A DNA stretch of 64,000 nt, taken from contig JACKQL020000084.1 in the NCBI GenBank assembly GCA_018296165.2, positions 62,001 to 126,000 of the forward strand, given 5' to 3'. Positions 36,740 through 46,946 of this stretch are shown here, piece after piece (position 1 is the stretch's first letter; each line of letters begins with the position of its first letter). Source of the DNA: Termitomyces sp. T153. Its lineage: Eukaryota > Basidiomycota > Agaricomycetes > Agaricales > Lyophyllaceae. A model generated the notes under the pieces. The model worked only from the letters and a program-made list of their open reading frames with translations, had not been told where the DNA came from and did not search any database. A program made the position numbers and the translations under genes.

Positions 36740-36750
36740 AATATCAAGAC
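36740..36750 (+). promoter_or_regulatory. Putative self-priming primer-binding site
   Basis: One base inside the LTR end, AATATCAAGAC is an exact 11-base complement of GTCTTGATATT at 40,991-41,001 in the LTR. That LTR segment begins 33 bases after the start of the TATA box, where transcription should start. In Tf1 and related chromoviruses the first 11 bases of the mRNA prime reverse transcription at such a site. No tRNA 3' end was matched. Confidence 0.6.
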
Positions 36751-36770
36751 TCGACCTTACCCTGTCCGTG

Positions 36771-36884
36771 ATGCCCGCATTATCTCCGCACACACAATCA
36801 AATAACTCCGATGTCTATGGTCTACCCGTGCCGGGGAACCCTTATGATTCATACGGCCCTGCCCAATTTGCCGAGGCACATTGA
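36771..36884 (+). CDS. Short leader frame at the gag position
   Basis: Thirty-seven codons starting MPALSPHTQ and containing VYGLPVPG and YDSYGPAQF, ending in TGA after EAH. It aligns with the first frame of the old element (39 codons, ATG 15,535), which ends in TAA after the corresponding AH. It may be the N-terminus of gag cut by a stop that arose in a shared ancestor, or a real upstream frame. No function is known. Confidence 0.35.
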   Translation: MPALSPHTQSNNSDVYGLPVPGNPYDSYGPAQFAEAH

Positions 36885-39180
36885 GTCATGGATCCGACAC
36901 CAAACGTCCCCTCTGCTCCAGTTACTTTCATACAACGGCTCCCCCCACGGACACCTTCCCCAACTCACACCCAACTCCCAACCCCTCGCGCAAACCGTCA
37001 AATCATCTCACCCCACCCCTACACTCCCCGCCAACTCCGCTCTCTCGCACAAAGTCGACCCCGACATCACCCAAAGAATAACATCCTAAGGCCTGGCGAC
37101 CATCCGATCGAATGAGTAACAAGGTCTCCGGCACCGCGCCAGCCCTCCGACCCACAATAATGCCAACCTGCCATGGAACAGTCACCCACAGCGCGAGGAT
37201 CGCCAGCTACAAAGAAACCACCGAGAACGCGCTTCCCCGAAGCCCGCCTGTGGATTCACCGGCCCCCCAGCAACCCCGCAGACCGACGAACGCGACTAAT
37301 CACCAACAACATCACCAAACCCTATTATCGACCCCCTCCAAGGAACTAAACCCTCCGACAACTAACCCCGAAACCATCGAAATCAAGCTCGAATCCACCA
37401 CAGGACAAGAACCTCAGACCTAGGCTATGCTCCAACCCCGTGACCTGCTTCCGGACCTCGATCGATCGGCCGTCACCTCCGCCCAACAAATGAAGGGGCC
37501 CCGACTCCCCCGACCCGACCCTGACAACCCCGGAACAGGACCAAAACATCCCCGAGCTTACACTCCGCCACCAGACTACGCCACCTCCCACGAAGGAATC
37601 CCCAGCATAGGGGCCACCCCGAACCAACTATAGGAAAAAGGACCCTATACGAAGTAATTCCCCAAGTACTCTAAATTCGCTGACATGTTCATATAAGAGA
37701 GGGAGAAGCCCCACCATCATCCAGAAAACAACGATCGGCCATTTAAGCGACCCGACAACCCCCAGGGGCACGCGCTCCCATATCCTCAAAGGACCTCCCC
37801 CATATGGCTCGACGACCCAAAACGACCCCGCGCCAGCCCGAAACAGTCCCACCCAGACCCCTCCGAACCCATCAACCCGGCTCCGGACCCGGGCGACACG
37901 ACTCCAGGGCCTCCGCTCCGACCCCGACATCTGACCAAGAAAACTCACAGCGCCGGCTCGACAACGATGCCCTGGTAGCCCCAACTCCGCAACAGAAATC
38001 ACCACCCACTCCGAACCCCGCCCCTACACCGGAATATGTCCGCCCGAACAGGGGCCACATCACCGGGGCCTCCAGACAAGCTGGCAGTGCCTCCCCCCAC
38101 TATCACCCCTGCACTTGCACAATCTCCGGACCGCTCCGGAACACGAACGAAGAGTAAATCCGACCCTGCCGCATCTCCCGGGGAGCCCCACTCCAGTGCC
38201 CCCCGCGGCCGACCTTCCCGCCGCCCCAACAACCATGAACAACCAACAAACCCCCACCAAGTGACCCTTGAGTCGACTCCGGGACCACCCACTTCTTCCC
38301 GATGAAGGAACCACCGACCCCCGAACCTCCGAACTCAAGGAAGTATCAGAAATACGTAAGACCCCCTTTGTCCGCCGCGGGCTTACCTTTGGTCAGGAGA
38401 GCAATATCACGTAGATGACCCGGAACCCCAAATTGGGCCCCGGACCTGAAGGAACTGGTTGGGACTGATCATCCCGCATCCTACCCCCTCGGTCATCGAC
38501 ACTCCGGAGCACACCAAAGCGCCACCCGAAGCAGGCCCGCCCACAGACGCAGCACTCGGGAACACGACCCCGACCCGGACCAACTATACTGCGAAGACGA
38601 ACCCCGCCTCACCCAACCCCGCCAATAAAAAGAGGCCCGCCCGCCTTCACCACCAATACCGACGTAAGGGCTAGACCATGGGAAGACCCCCATTACCCCC
38701 CGCCCACCGCACCGCCAAGACAACCAAAGCCCCGAACCCGTTGGGCGCCGTACAAAATTCAAAGGCCACCCTCTACTACCAAAACGGCGCACGTCCCCTA
38801 CACCCCCAGTCGAAAATTTCCGAGAAACGAACTCAACGACATCGCCCGAAATGCCGGGGACCCCACCGGAGAACTCCCACCAACCCCGACAGACCCCGGG
38901 AGCCCTCCTGCAATGCCCCGCCCCGTCCCGACCAACCCCGGGACTAGCCAGCGCAGACGGCACTAGCGGGCGTAAACTCCGCCTCTGGACTCACTAGGGA
39001 TTCAACTCCCTCTCACACCCCTGCGTGTTTCGCTTACTTTGCCCTCTGACAAAACTAAAAATTTCACTTCACACGCCCAGGGACCAAGAAATGACATGTT
39101 CGCGTACAAAAGATCATATATACATTAGGCGGGGAAGGCAGCAAGTCCGAGAGCGACAAGAAACGAGGCCCACGCCCATC

Positions 39181-40311
39181 TCACTCCCTCCCCGGACCTC
39201 CCGGAAGCCCAACCCCCAGGTTGACCTCCATCTGGGCCCGCACCACCGCTAGGATCTCCGCCAACCCCGGCAATGCCTCCCCCGCATCAGCCGCCACCTC
39301 CCACCACGACCCCGGGGCCACCGCATTGCGTCGCCGATGCCCCGCCAGCAACCTCTCCAACCGCGCCATTCCCTGCTGCAACTCCGGAGGCTGGACCGCG
39401 GACCCCTGCGTCAACCCGTCCTGAATCGACGCGAACGCCGCGGAGGCACCGTCCAAGAGGACCCGATGCTCCCGCACCCAGCCTAAACTCCAAAAATGAA
39501 CCGTCAATAACGAACGGAGGAACGGGAGACAACTCACGAAGAATCCCCGCGCGACCCGAGGCGGCCTCGTTGGCCAACCAATCCTCCCTCCGCCTCGCCG
39601 CCTCCAGCTCCGCCCACAACGCATCCCCCTCCGGACCTCGTCCCCGCCCCTCCGCTTCCCCCGCGGGTTGCCCCTCCACCTGCGCCAGACGCTCCTGCAG
39701 ACCCCGCACCTCTAGCGCCCGCTCCGTCGCCACGCGCACCGAAGTATTCCTCTCCCGCTCCATCGCTTCCTTCTCCGTCCGCGCTGCGTCACGATCCTCC
39801 CTCGCCCGGCGGAGCTCCCCCTCCCGTACTGCCAACGACGTCGTCAAGGCCTCCACCTGCTTGCGAAGGAAGACCTCCGTGATTGAAGGAATCGGCGCGG
39901 AGGGACTCGACGACCGCTCCGAGGGAACGCCAGGGACAGGGGAAAAGAGGGAAGACTCGGGAGGCCCCGCCGACAACTCGCGCCCACGCGGCCTCTTGCT
40001 GGGTCCCGCCCCCGAGGGTGGGGAAGCTCGACGCTTTCCCCGAACCACCACCGAAGACGCCCCCTTCCCCTTTGGCACCGCGGGACGAAACTTGGTCCGC
40101 TTCGGAACCCCCGGAAAGTCCACCACTACTACTATGGACGACTCTACCGGAACCCCGTCAACCATCCCGAAAGGAAAATTCGACAACACTTACGACTCCG
40201 GTCCCTAACGCTACCCTGGCGCCGACGCTCGAACTCCTCACCCCCACTGTCATACACCACCACCTCGTCTAAATCGGCGGGAGAAACCACTGGAACGCTG
40301 GGGGAAGACAT
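39181..40311 (-). CDS. Antisense coiled-coil gene in the LTR element, one intron, one frameshift
   Basis: This gene is on the strand opposite to the LTRs, starting 211 bp inside the 3' LTR. Exon 1 is 40,311-39,538 and exon 2 is 39,482-39,181, joined by a 55 bp intron (GTGAGT to TTTAG) that keeps the frame. The product, of about 357 residues, has an acidic start (SPADLDEVVVYDSGGEEFE), a basic low-complexity part (SGAGPSKRPRGRE), a charged coiled coil of some 80 residues (VEALTTSLAVREGELRRARE through LEVRGLQERLAQVEG) and a helical C-terminus (REHRVLLDGASAAFASIQDG, LAEILAVVRAQMEVNLG). One base is missing or two are extra near 40,200, so exon 1 is frameshifted after about 37 codons. A homologue in the same antisense place occurs in the old element (8,810-11,676). 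Its role is unknown; a regulatory or structural protein of the element is possible. A TTTAAA lies about 37 bases upstream of the ATG. The overlapping plus-strand frame is judged a shadow. Confidence 0.65.
39483..39537 (-). other. Intron of the antisense gene
   Basis: Minus strand GTGAGTTGTC to GAGTTTAG, 55 bases, phase 1. Removing it joins ...GRAGILR to WVREHRVLLDG. The old copy aligns across the same boundary: its exon 2 starts after TTGGACAG at about 11,360 with a colinear protein. Length and sites fit basidiomycete introns. Confidence 0.7.
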
Positions 40312-40347
40312 GACGAAATTTGGGAAACCCCGGGGCACGCCCAAAGC

Positions 40348-40353
40348 TTTAAA
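40348..40353 (-). promoter_or_regulatory. TATA-like box of the antisense gene
   Basis: TTTAAA (minus strand, within CTCAATTTAAAGC) sits about 37 bases before the antisense ATG. The aligned place in the old element reads ATCAATAAAAAAG. Weak evidence. Confidence 0.25.
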
Positions 40354-40508
40354 TTGAGTGAGGAGGACCCTGACAAAACGGCGGCTGCGCTTCGACTTTG
40401 CCTCCCATGCCGCTATCACTCGCTGCAGATTGATCAATATTGCTCGGCTTTGACTCCCACGCCCCGCCGATCCCCGTCCTGCCCCGCGTCTCGAAGGGTC
40501 TCGACGCT

Positions 40509-40521
40509 GAAAGGGGGGTGA
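40509..40521 (+). promoter_or_regulatory. Polypurine tract
   Basis: GAAAGGGGGGTGA directly abuts the TGTCA start of the 3' LTR, the usual place for the plus-strand primer of a Ty3/gypsy element. A similar tract precedes the LTR at 43,830. Confidence 0.75.
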
Positions 40522-40957
40522 TGTCACGACCCGTTCCCCAAAACCCCGCACATCGTCCATCAAACTCCCGAACCCCCAAAAGGACCCCCAACGCTCCGCC
40601 GAACTTCCGCCCATGCCCACGCCTACTTCGGCTAACTCCGACACCTCCCCGGCTAACTCCGACGGCCCCCTGGCCAACTTTGGTGCCTGCCCTGCAGCCA
40701 CTGACACTTACCCTGGGCTTCCCAAACCCCAAGAACCACCCCCGCTATTCCTGATCTTCGCCCACCCATCATTAACTCAACACCCTGCTTCCTCCGACCT
40801 ATTCCGGAATATCACGACAACCTCGGAACAACCCGCGATCCCATCAACGTATCAGCGCGGCACGATCTTCGATCACAACCGACACCCGCCCACTCCGTCA
40901 AGCCCCGCCAAGCCCCGCCGCCACAGCTGACGTACCCCGAAGTCCTCCGGTAGTCAG

Positions 40958-40965
40958 TATATAAG
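40958..40965 (+). promoter_or_regulatory. LTR TATA box and start site
   Basis: TATATAAG lies 33 bases before GTCTTGATATT (40,991). Both elements are kept in many LTR copies here, including CG-depleted ones (for example near 9,900 and 62,697), which supports functional constraint while the family was active. Confidence 0.65.
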
Positions 40966-41073
40966 TCATCGAGTAGCTCTTCGTACCCCGGTCTTGATAT
41001 TGCTTAACGTTACCTATGGTCTGATTGCTTCCTTTCTGTGTTTCGTGTTCGTTTTCGTGTCTCTTTCTCCTTA

Positions 41074-41150
41074 CTCTCAGTTTCCCGGTCTTATCTCAGT
41101 CTCCCGGTCTTATCTCAGTCTCCCGGTCTTATCTCAGTCTCCCGGTCTTG
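41074..41150 (+). repeat. 19-base tandem repeats in the LTR leader
   Basis: About four copies of TCTCAGTCTCCCGGTCTTA, the first with one change. The inverted LTRs carry the same array (36,199-36,274 and 48,898-48,973). Old LTR copies have one or two CG-decayed units. They lie 85-160 bases downstream of the putative start. Confidence 0.85.
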
Positions 41151-41701
41151 TCTCGTCCCCTTTTCGTTATCGTTCTCATTATCGTTTCGTACCTCCACTC
41201 GAATCTACTCTTGTTCCATATTGTCTCGTCCAACGCCGTCTCGGTGACGTCGTCTGACCCTTGTGCCCAATTCTTCATCAACCCTAACGACCTCACGAAC
41301 TCCGCGATTATAATTACGAACCCCGACACCCCTTACCAGGTCCGAACCTCACTCTTTGCTCGGTCCCAGACTCCATCAACTCCAAATGATCTCCCATCAA
41401 ACCCCGGCTCCGCCCCCATTGATCACACAGCCACCTACTCCCTTGCTTCCGCAAATCTCCCGTACGGCCTTCTGCTTGAACCCCGCCAAGACCGTCTCAT
41501 TTCCCCACAATCCGACTTCTCCGGACCTTCCCGGACCTGTCTGGATCACATCTCCCCAATTACCCGCGCAAACCACCAGGACCCAGAACGTCTTCGAGTG
41601 TCCGGTCACCAATGCAGGGGAATCACGCCCGCCTAGTAAGGACTCGCCCAGTGCAGCTGCGCCCCCGAGGTCAGCGGACCCTGACAGGTCGTGACAAATC
41701 C

Positions 41702-42639
41702 CATGTAAGAAATATTTAAACCTACAAACTCGTACTTGCCCAGCCTGTGTGCAGATTTAGGATGGATATATTATAGACAAGGATTTCATCTTGGTGTATA
41801 GTACAAATCAATGACAATGGTAGCATACACCATGCATCTATTTGATTTTACCGTGCTGAAAAATACATACAAAGAATTGCCATCTGGCAGCCATTACCTC
41901 ATTTGATGTTTGGTGTCAATCAAGAGTGTACATGGGGCTGAAGTGTGTCTCCTGTGAGTGAAGTGGCTGAGTGAGTGATCCTGAGAGATCCCAGCCAATT
42001 TACTAGTACACATGTTGCCTGAATTTCAATCATTAGATAGCTTTTGAGTACTATAAGGCAAACAAAGCAATCTCCAAACAAAGCACAATTACTGTACCCC
42101 ACAAGCATCAGAATGGCTGGCCTAAGGCCCAAGCCAAGCCTATCACATCACTACATACCATTTCATTAGTTTTAAGACAGCATCACATATTGTTCAGAAT
42201 TACAACTGAATGATAGATTTGTTTATTTTCATAATGCCCCAGATGAGACAAGATTCTACAGGATCCATCTCTTGCTTGGCTTGAAGCTTGAAGTCTTGAT
42301 CTTCTCATTAAAAGAAATTACAATCAGATACTGTAATCAACTAAGGCCATGACATATGTTTTTGAAGCTCTGAACAGGGTCCCCTTATCATTTTGAGCCA
42401 CATCATGGCAAGTCAATGCCTATGTGACTTCTACCCTTGAAAATGTAACTGCTTTGCATGACTAGTTTGGATTTTCCTCAGCTCAAGAGTCATTATCTGA
42501 GTTCCTCTGATCTGCCAAATCAGGACTCTCTGTGCTTCTGAAGAGCTGCCAGCACATAATGATTGCTTTACAGAATACCAGATGTAATGATTGTACATCA
42601 AGGCTCAATTCAATGTGTTCAATTATATTAACTAGGCTT
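41702..42639. other. CpG-poor stretch without recognised gene
   Basis: Continues the target DNA to the right of the composite insertion. Stops fill all frames and CG is nearly absent. No repeat structure was noted. Confidence 0.45.
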
Positions 42640-43139
42640 CATTGAACATTGCATGACCCTCTTGATAAATCCTCCATCCATCAAGTGTTTTACTAGGAAT
42701 ATAACACATAGGACCAAAATACAGGCACTCCCTTGGGATACCCATGGTCTTGCACAAATTATCAGTAATCTTGAAATATTTCCTGGTGGCTACCAAGTCT
42801 CCTTTTACTACAAAGATTTTGCCAATTGCCCTATGTGAGCAAGCATGATAGAGAAATTCTGCAAGTGATGTGCAGCTCTCAATCCTATCATGGAAGTATC
42901 TTCAGCTTTATTGGAGTCTCCACCAGTCAGCTCAATTATCCTGGCCAAGTACTTGCAGTTTACAATGCCTGCAGACAGATTCTTAGTGGCATTTGTGACT
43001 GGCAGAATTATCATCTTCTGAGCTCATTTGACATTGCCTTCCAATGCCAAGTACCCAGCATGAAGAGCTGTCAACTCATCCACATCCTCTGTTTATTAGC
43101 CTAGCATGGCCAAAAGCCTCTGAAATTGGACACTAGATG

Positions 43140-43829
43140 TCACCCATGCATGGGCTTCAAACCCTGAGCCCAGCCATTAGAGAATGAAGCATTGAACAAG
43201 TTTGTGGATCAGATGAAGAGATCACAGGAGGAAGCCCAGGTGGCCCTGGCAAAGGCAAAGGACAACATGGCATGATATTACAATCATGGAAGAGCTCTGG
43301 CATCCAAGTACCAGCCCAGGGATTGAGTCTACCTGGATACCTCTGACATTACAACCATGCAACCATCAAAAAGGCTCTCACACCACCAATCAGGACCTTT
43401 CACAGTAGAATGGCAGGTTAGGCCACTGGCCTATTGAATCCAGCTTCTTGCAGGGATGCACCAGCTCCACCCAGTGTTTAACCTGGTCAAGCTAACTCCA
43501 GCCCCAAAGGACCCTATTCCAGGGTGATGCCTGGCACCCCCACCACCTGTAGTGGTCAATGACAATGAGGAGTATGAGGTGGAGGAGATCCTAGATAGTC
43601 ATCTGTTCCAACAATGGCTACAATATAAAGTGAAGTAGAAAGGCTATGGAATCAAGGACATCTCCTGAGAACTACAGGAGAACATGCATGTGCTGGGGCT
43701 GATTAGGGAGTTCTACCAGAGGCACCCAGATGCCATTTGAGGGATCTACCCAATTTCACCAGTGAATCAGGCAATCCAGAATTTCTTCTATCTTGCACAT
43801 TGAGATGCTGCACACTAGAGGGGGGGTGA
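43140..43829 (+). pseudogene. Chromovirus integrase C-terminus with chromodomain
   Basis: Plus strand reading: ENEALNKFVDQMKRSQEEAQ, YYNHGRALASKYQP, YLDTSDI, KRLSHHQSGPFTVEWQV (GPY/F module), LHPVFNLVKLTPAPKDP, then a chromodomain EEYEVEEILDSHLFQQWLQY with KGYGIKDIS and LIREFYQRHP. This is the 3' end of the pol of a chromodomain Ty3/gypsy element, a different family from family 1. Stops are scattered through it. It ends in a polypurine tract and LTR. The 5' part of the element is missing; the fragment starts abruptly near 43,140 within the NB-ARC pseudogene. Confidence 0.88.
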
Positions 43830-44188
43830 TGTCAGGGGACTTCCAACTCCAACCTCCAACTTCCATTGCTGACCTCTGCAGCAATCTCTGCCACTCATTC
43901 CAGATCCCCGGAGATCTCCAGAGACCCTTGTAACTTCCCATGGTTCCTTGTCAAGCACCTCTCTAGGGTTAGGGCTAGCTCTGGCCTTCTGTACAGTTGT
44001 TCCCATGCCTCCACCACCTGCTGATGCACTGCACCAAGCAGTGGGGATCCTTCAACTTGTTCTCTTTAGATTTCCTTCTGCTAAGTGATTAGTTACCATT
44101 TGTATCATTGACTACCTTGCTAATATACTTTGGATTCCTCTCTGTCAGCTGTGTGATTGAGCTGCTGCTCCCAGAGGTTTCCCTTACA
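43830..44188 (+). repeat. LTR of a second Ty3/gypsy family
   Basis: Directly after the purine tract GAGGGGGGGTGA (43,818-43,829) comes TGTCAGGGGACTTCC. The likely end is CCCTTACA at 44,188, where the TPR reading of the host gene resumes (about 44,195). About 359 bp. CG is nearly absent; one CCCCGGAGATC remains at about 43,906. Confidence 0.65.
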
Positions 44189-44800
44189 GAATTCTTAGTT
44201 GCTTGTAAGCCACAGGCTATAGTACATTGTGGTTTGCTTATAAACACAGGCTTGTAATATATTAAACTGACTATATTGCCTAAATGACCCTATCACCCAT
44301 GCAGGCCCATATTTATCAATGTTTGCTTGCATCTCCTCAAAACATGCTTTTGCACCATCTGGATGGCTGTTGTAGAGTTCATGAAGTCCTGCAGTAAAGT
44401 GCAATTCAGCAATACTGCTTGAGTCACATTTTTCTCGAAGGATAGGCAAAGCCTTGAGATAGCCTTGGAAGGCAATTAGGCTACCCTTTGACCATATTTA
44501 GCTGAATCATGAGAATTTTACATCAGCATGAAAAGCCAACCATTCAAGTCTCAATACAGTGATCAACTTGAACAATAAAAACCCCTCAGAGCCTTCTATC
44601 TTGAAATGTCAAAGCAAGTAATTTGCTGTTAATGACAGCCTGTATGATGCTACTCTTTCTGATACCACCAGGACCAATAAGAGCAATGTGGTGACACTCT
44701 AGTAGAGATGACATAGTGTTTCACACAAGATCATCCCTCCCTACAAAGACTCTTGGAGAAGGTGGTACACTGGGTGAAAGCCCACATGTGCCAATATTCA

Positions 44801-46946
44801 GCCTATGCTCATTCCCCACAGATAGTCATCTGCTGCCTCTACATGTTCTGTTGGTGGTTTATCTAGCATCTCACTTGCTGACTGACATGGTGGGTGCCCT
44901 CCAAAATCCACTCTGGTGCTCAACTGTGGGGACAGTCTGAGCATGTCAAAGAAGGACAAAACACATCAAAGGAAATAATGAAGTAGTCAGTAGATTATTA
45001 TGTATGCTCAAAGGAAACTGAACTCCCATAGTACACATTGCAATTATAATCCTAGTAGAGTTGAAGAGGCCATCATAGAGGGCATTCACATGGTCTGGAA
45101 TTCTTGAATTCCTCATTGACATTGAACACAGGCTGCTGAAACTGTGGTAGTCAACTGGTCTGTGTGAAACACAAGAGTTGAATAGGCCTTTGTTGATAGT
45201 ATCTGTGTAGGTAGAGGTTGCTGGATTGTGGGTACTAAATAGGCCTCCATGGACAGTATTTATATGGCTGGGAGGTGCTGCATTGTGAGTGTTGAATTAG
45301 CATTGTTGACAGTGTCCATGTGGCTGAGAAGAGGTGGGAGGCAGACTGGGTAAAAGGTGGGTGTTATACAGGACTTTATCTGTGTCAAAGGTGAGTACTG
45401 AAACAACACACAGTTTTTTACTAGTTTGTTCACTCACTGGAATATGTATCCTCTGGTAATGAGGAAGGGGTTGGGCTCCATCTTTCTAATTCTTCTGCTC
45501 TCTTGGCCCTCTCCTCTTAATTTGTATGGTCATCAAATTGATTTTTGTACAAAACTTTTGATTATTGTAACTTCCCATTCAATTCTGTGATTCTTTACTG
45601 CAGCTGCTTCTTCCATCTCAAGAAATATGCATCAAATTTTGTCTGCTAGTTCTCTTGGCTTTAACTCCTTCTCTCTTTCTTTCTCTTTGAAGTTCCTGGG
45701 CTTCCTGTGACAGAGTTTATTGTTGTTCACAAGCCTGATGTCAACTCATGCATAGTATCTAAGCAGTGGCAAATTCTGTACCCTGCTCCTAACTTTTCCT
45801 TATCAAATACACTCTAATCAGAACTTGAACTCAGCTGAATTGGAACTAGGCACAAATTGTTGATTGATAAATTGATGCCCACACCCTTTTAGCCACAGAC
45901 CTTTTAGCAACCAGAGTGGTGAGTGCAAAGCAGTATTGACCCAAGCTGAGGTCAACAATCATGCAGTTCTTAAACTGATTCATTACTATGTTCTCAACAT
46001 ATATATGCTCAAGGGAGGTACTGATTACATGGAAAAGAGGGATTATATGGAATGTGAATGTCCAATCTCCTCTTTGCTTGTGAGCTTTGATATACTATTT
46101 GACTAAGTTATGGTATAGAAAGTAACTTTGAACCCCCACAGTCACTCATCACCTTCATGATTTGAAAACCTTCATGCAAGAAACTCAACATTGGCTGTTA
46201 TCATGGTTTTCTAATTTTGGACAGACTTTAAGGGAGACTCAACTGAGTCAAGTGTCTGCAAGATCATTGTTTGCATCTGTTTGCCAGAAAGAGATTAGAA
46301 AGAAATCCCTCACTCTGAGGACCAATTTCAAAATGGCAGCTTTCCATCTTGCATTCCTGTTAAAGGTAAGGAGGAGAGTGTTTCCTAGTCTCCAACCACT
46401 AAACTATTATATATTCAACTGCCAGGGTTATACCAACTTTTCTGACACTATCAAACAGCTCCACCAAGGTTGGCTGCATGAATAAGTTACACCTCTTGGA
46501 ATTAACACTGTTGATTGATCACACAGTAGAGATGCCACTAATAAGTAAGAGATACAGCTTTAGAAGTTGAGTGGTTTTAAGACTACACAATCATTAAGAG
46601 GACCATTGTATGTTGCCCTCATAGTCTCATCTCTTTGTCTCTTCTATCCAAAATGTCTACAAGTATACTCTAGTAGGTTTGTATTGGAACAGGTGGGAAT
46701 GGTGTTGTATGCTCTTGAAGTTTTTGGATTAACTATCTGATTGTTCTTAAGTTCTGGTGGTACCCAAGCACATGGCACAAACTACAATGTGTAGTCAAGG
46801 CAGAATGTCAGGCCTAGGAAGCATTATAGAATATTGCATTAGGACATGATTTATATTTGTGCCTTTTGAATCACATACAGGACTGTTGATGGTGTTGAGA
46901 AATGGCTGTCTCCTTTAGGTAAGGACTTTGAAATCAATACATTGGC
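44801..46946. other. CpG-poor region without recognised gene
   Basis: At about 45,175-45,345 there are three imperfect tandem units of about 57 bp (GTTGAATAGGCCTTTGTTGA, ACTAAATAGGCCTCCATGG, GTTGAATTAGCATTGTTGA, each followed by a GT-rich tail with GGCTG). A 108-codon plus-strand frame over 46,162-46,485 has no known motif. Otherwise nothing is recognised. Confidence 0.4.

Larger units (their letters stand above)
36739..40521 (+). mobile_element. Internal region of a non-autonomous Ty3/gypsy element
   Basis: It lies between the 5' LTR remnant and the polypurine tract. A short frame from ATG 36,771 stops at 36,884. The rest is C-rich, Pro/Thr-rich and broken by many stops (long frames at 36,888-37,115, 37,112-37,423, 37,804-38,157 and 38,036-38,305). 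KEFPKYSKFADMF at about 37,650 resembles the linker before RT, but no RT, RNase H or integrase motif follows. Compared with the old relative at 7,580-15,990, pol has been lost. The only well-preserved coding region is the antisense gene at its 3' end. Mobility would need proteins from another copy. Confidence 0.65.
40522..41686 (+). repeat. 3' LTR of the young element
   Basis: 1,165 bp from TGTCACGACCC to GGACCCTGACA, CG-rich. It is nearly identical to the inverted solo LTR 48,360-49,524; the few differences seen include CG to CA. It contains a TATA box (40,958-40,965), the putative transcript start (about 40,991) and about four 19-base repeats in the transcribed part. The next ten bases (41,687-41,696) are the end of the outer, inverted LTR. 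Confidence 0.92.
35661..41696. mobile_element. Composite young LTR insertion (nested, AATCC duplications)
   Basis: The outer ends are those of a minus-oriented family 1 LTR: TGTCAGG at 35,661 and GGTCGTGACA ending at 41,696. AATCC flanks both sides (35,656-35,660 and 41,697-41,701). Only 786 bp of its left part and 10 bp of its right end remain. Between them sits a plus-oriented family 1 element: the last 292 bp of its 5' LTR, its internal region and a full 3' LTR. The simplest history is insertion of an element 10 bp from the end of an existing solo LTR, followed by deletion around the centre of the resulting palindrome. CG is abundant, so both events are recent. Confidence 0.8.
42640..44800 (-). 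pseudogene. NB-ARC / TPR (NLR-like) pseudogene, interrupted
   Basis: On the minus strand, PPSPRVFVGRDDL (from about 44,765) leads into the nucleotide-binding P-loop HIALIGPGGIRKSSIIQAV (about 44,690-44,635). This is the usual start of fungal NB-ARC/NACHT-type proteins, which read GPGGIGKTS; here the invariant Gly before Lys is Arg. TPR-like helices follow at 44,475-44,195 (SIAELHFTAGLHELYNSHPD and PDGAKACFEEM) and again at 43,090-42,650 (LRAAHHLQNFSIMLAHIGQ, KGDLVATRKYF). The TPR part is split by a chromovirus fragment and LTR (43,140-44,188). Such proteins are thought to sense non-self or stress. Many stops and CG loss show it is dead. Confidence 0.65.

Noticed and set aside
36888..38305. 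Proline-rich plus-strand frames of the young element as separate genes
   Set aside because: They are short, in different frames and lack ATG contexts or motifs; they look like fragments of a decayed gag or linker region with C-rich composition.
39273..40208. 311-codon plus-strand frame in the young element
   Set aside because: It overlaps the antisense gene completely, has only low-complexity Pro/Ser/Arg composition, and the old element's homology and intron support the minus strand instead.
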